The notes beneath the pieces are model-generated. The model did not search any database, was not told the origin of the DNA, and saw nothing but the letters and a program-made list of their open reading frames with translations. The translations under genes and the position numbers were made by a program. Shown piece after piece: positions 63,503-64,000 of a stretch of 64,000 nt of DNA. This DNA is from Aurantiacibacter poecillastricola (GTDB lineage Bacteria; Pseudomonadota; Alphaproteobacteria; Sphingomonadales; Sphingomonadaceae). The DNA lies in assembly GCF_030730945.1 (NCBI RefSeq), contig NZ_JAVAMS010000002.1, forward strand, positions 310,001 to 374,000. Direction: 5' to 3'. Every line of letters starts with the position of its first letter. Position 1 is the first letter of the stretch.

Positions 63503-64000
63503 TCAGCGCACCCGCGCAGGCGCCACGATCACGGCGTTCGCCAGCAGCAGGTCCAGGCCGTCCAGGTAGCCGCGCACCGTGGGATCGTGGGCGAAACCGA
63601 TGGCGAGGCCGCGGCCGTTCTCTTGCGCGATCATGTAGGGCTTGAACGCCATTTGGCGGCGGTTCTCGTCCCACACGTAACCCGAGGCGACGAGCTCGTC
63701 CGCCGCAGCGTAGCGCACCACATTGGTGCCGTCCGTCAGGCTGAGCGGGGTGAGGATCAGCGAGCCGTCTGCAAACACCGTCGGCGGCGCGCCGTCATAG
63801 CCTGCTGCGAGAAAGTTTTCCGGATCGACTTCGGTATTGAGCAGCGCGCCGGGCAACGTATCCGGGCGGCGCGAGGGGTCGGCTATGGTTTCGCGGTAGG
63901 CCTCGACCGACTCGATCGCGGTGCCAGGCGCGGTGTCGCCGTTCTCCTCCTCGTCCTCGGCCGGTTCGCCGCCCAGCACGGTTTCGGCCTGCGTTGCGAA
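63503..64000 (-). CDS. C-terminal part of an M14-like peptidase (5' cut by window)
   Basis: The last 165 residues of a larger protein; the frame is open to the window edge, so the start is missing. The visible part has an acidic linker and then a domain ending GYVWDENRRQMAFKPYM...GRGLAIGFAHDPTVRGYLDGLDLLLANAVI, which resembles the C-terminal GATase-like domain that follows M14 zinc carboxypeptidase domains in sphingomonads. The catalytic domain is outside, so this assignment is tentative. Confidence 0.6.
   Translation of the reverse strand, partial: FATQAETVLGGEPAEDEEENGDTAPGTAIESVEAYRETIADPSRRPDTLPGALLNTEVDPENFLAAGYDGAPPTVFADGSLILTPLSLTDGTNVVRYAAADELVASGYVWDENRRQMAFKPYMIAQENGRGLAIGFAHDPTVRGYLDGLDLLLANAVIVAPARVR

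Noticed and set aside
1..64000. CRISPR arrays, insertion sequences or prophage genes
   Set aside because: No regular direct repeats, transposase, integrase or phage proteins were seen on either strand.

Overview
The window is GC-rich chromosomal DNA from an alphaproteobacterium. It most probably belongs to the Sphingomonadales, close to the Erythrobacteraceae. The signs are a Ros/MucR zinc-finger regulator, a DUF1489 protein, a phoH-ybeY-corC block, RutE-like and NfuA-like proteins next to tsaB-rimI, a class II DAHP synthase, and many small secreted proteins ending in typical sphingomonad signal peptides. Coding density is high, with many ATGA/TGATG start-stop overlaps. I see no insertion sequence, prophage, integrase or CRISPR array. 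This placement is inferred from protein content; no 16S gene is present.

Layout. 1-9.5 kb: a truncated serine hydrolase, nudC and a DsbA-like protein, small proteins, DUF1489, a periplasmic cyclase, a PhoX-type phosphatase, mgtE and a cyclophilin. 9.5-20.9 kb, mostly minus strand: a SnoaL-like protein and LysR regulator, phoH-ybeY-corC, miaB (separated from phoH by an oppositely oriented secreted protein), plsC, fur, mucR, rimI-tsaB, a nitroreductase and an NfuA-like scaffold. 21-32 kb, plus strand: an M16 protease, class II DAHP synthase, an ergothioneine operon (egtB-egtD-DUF5996) followed by a retropepsin-like protease, an MFS permease and a flippase. 32.4-36.4 kb: an iron-uptake operon (TonB receptor, small membrane protein, PepSY reductase-like protein) behind a probable Fur box.

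36.5-44.8 kb is the unusual part. A cytosolic beta-propeller protein faces a PAP2 phosphatase. Behind the phosphatase lies a tightly coupled seven-gene operon: a small repeat beta protein, a double beta-sandwich protein, a cysteine-rich beta protein, a helical plus beta-sandwich protein, a DUF362-like protein with a START-like C-terminus, an NAD-dependent epimerase/reductase and a START-like protein. I recognise no described system with this composition, and it is my main candidate for something new.

44.8-64 kb returns to housekeeping genes: tRNA-Gln, yghU, a CHAD/CYTH pair, topoisomerase IB, ilvE, two paralogous lipoproteins, tlyA, tspO, ubiK, recO-leuB, a GT2-GtrA glycosyltransferase, a PMT-type glycosyltransferase, metZ, an S9 peptidase, apaG, and the 3' end of a probable M14 peptidase cut by the window edge. 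A compact unit near 50.9 kb (near-perfect Shine-Dalgarno, 18-codon ORF, terminator) and a 12-bp dyad near 57.5 kb are the most notable non-gene signals.
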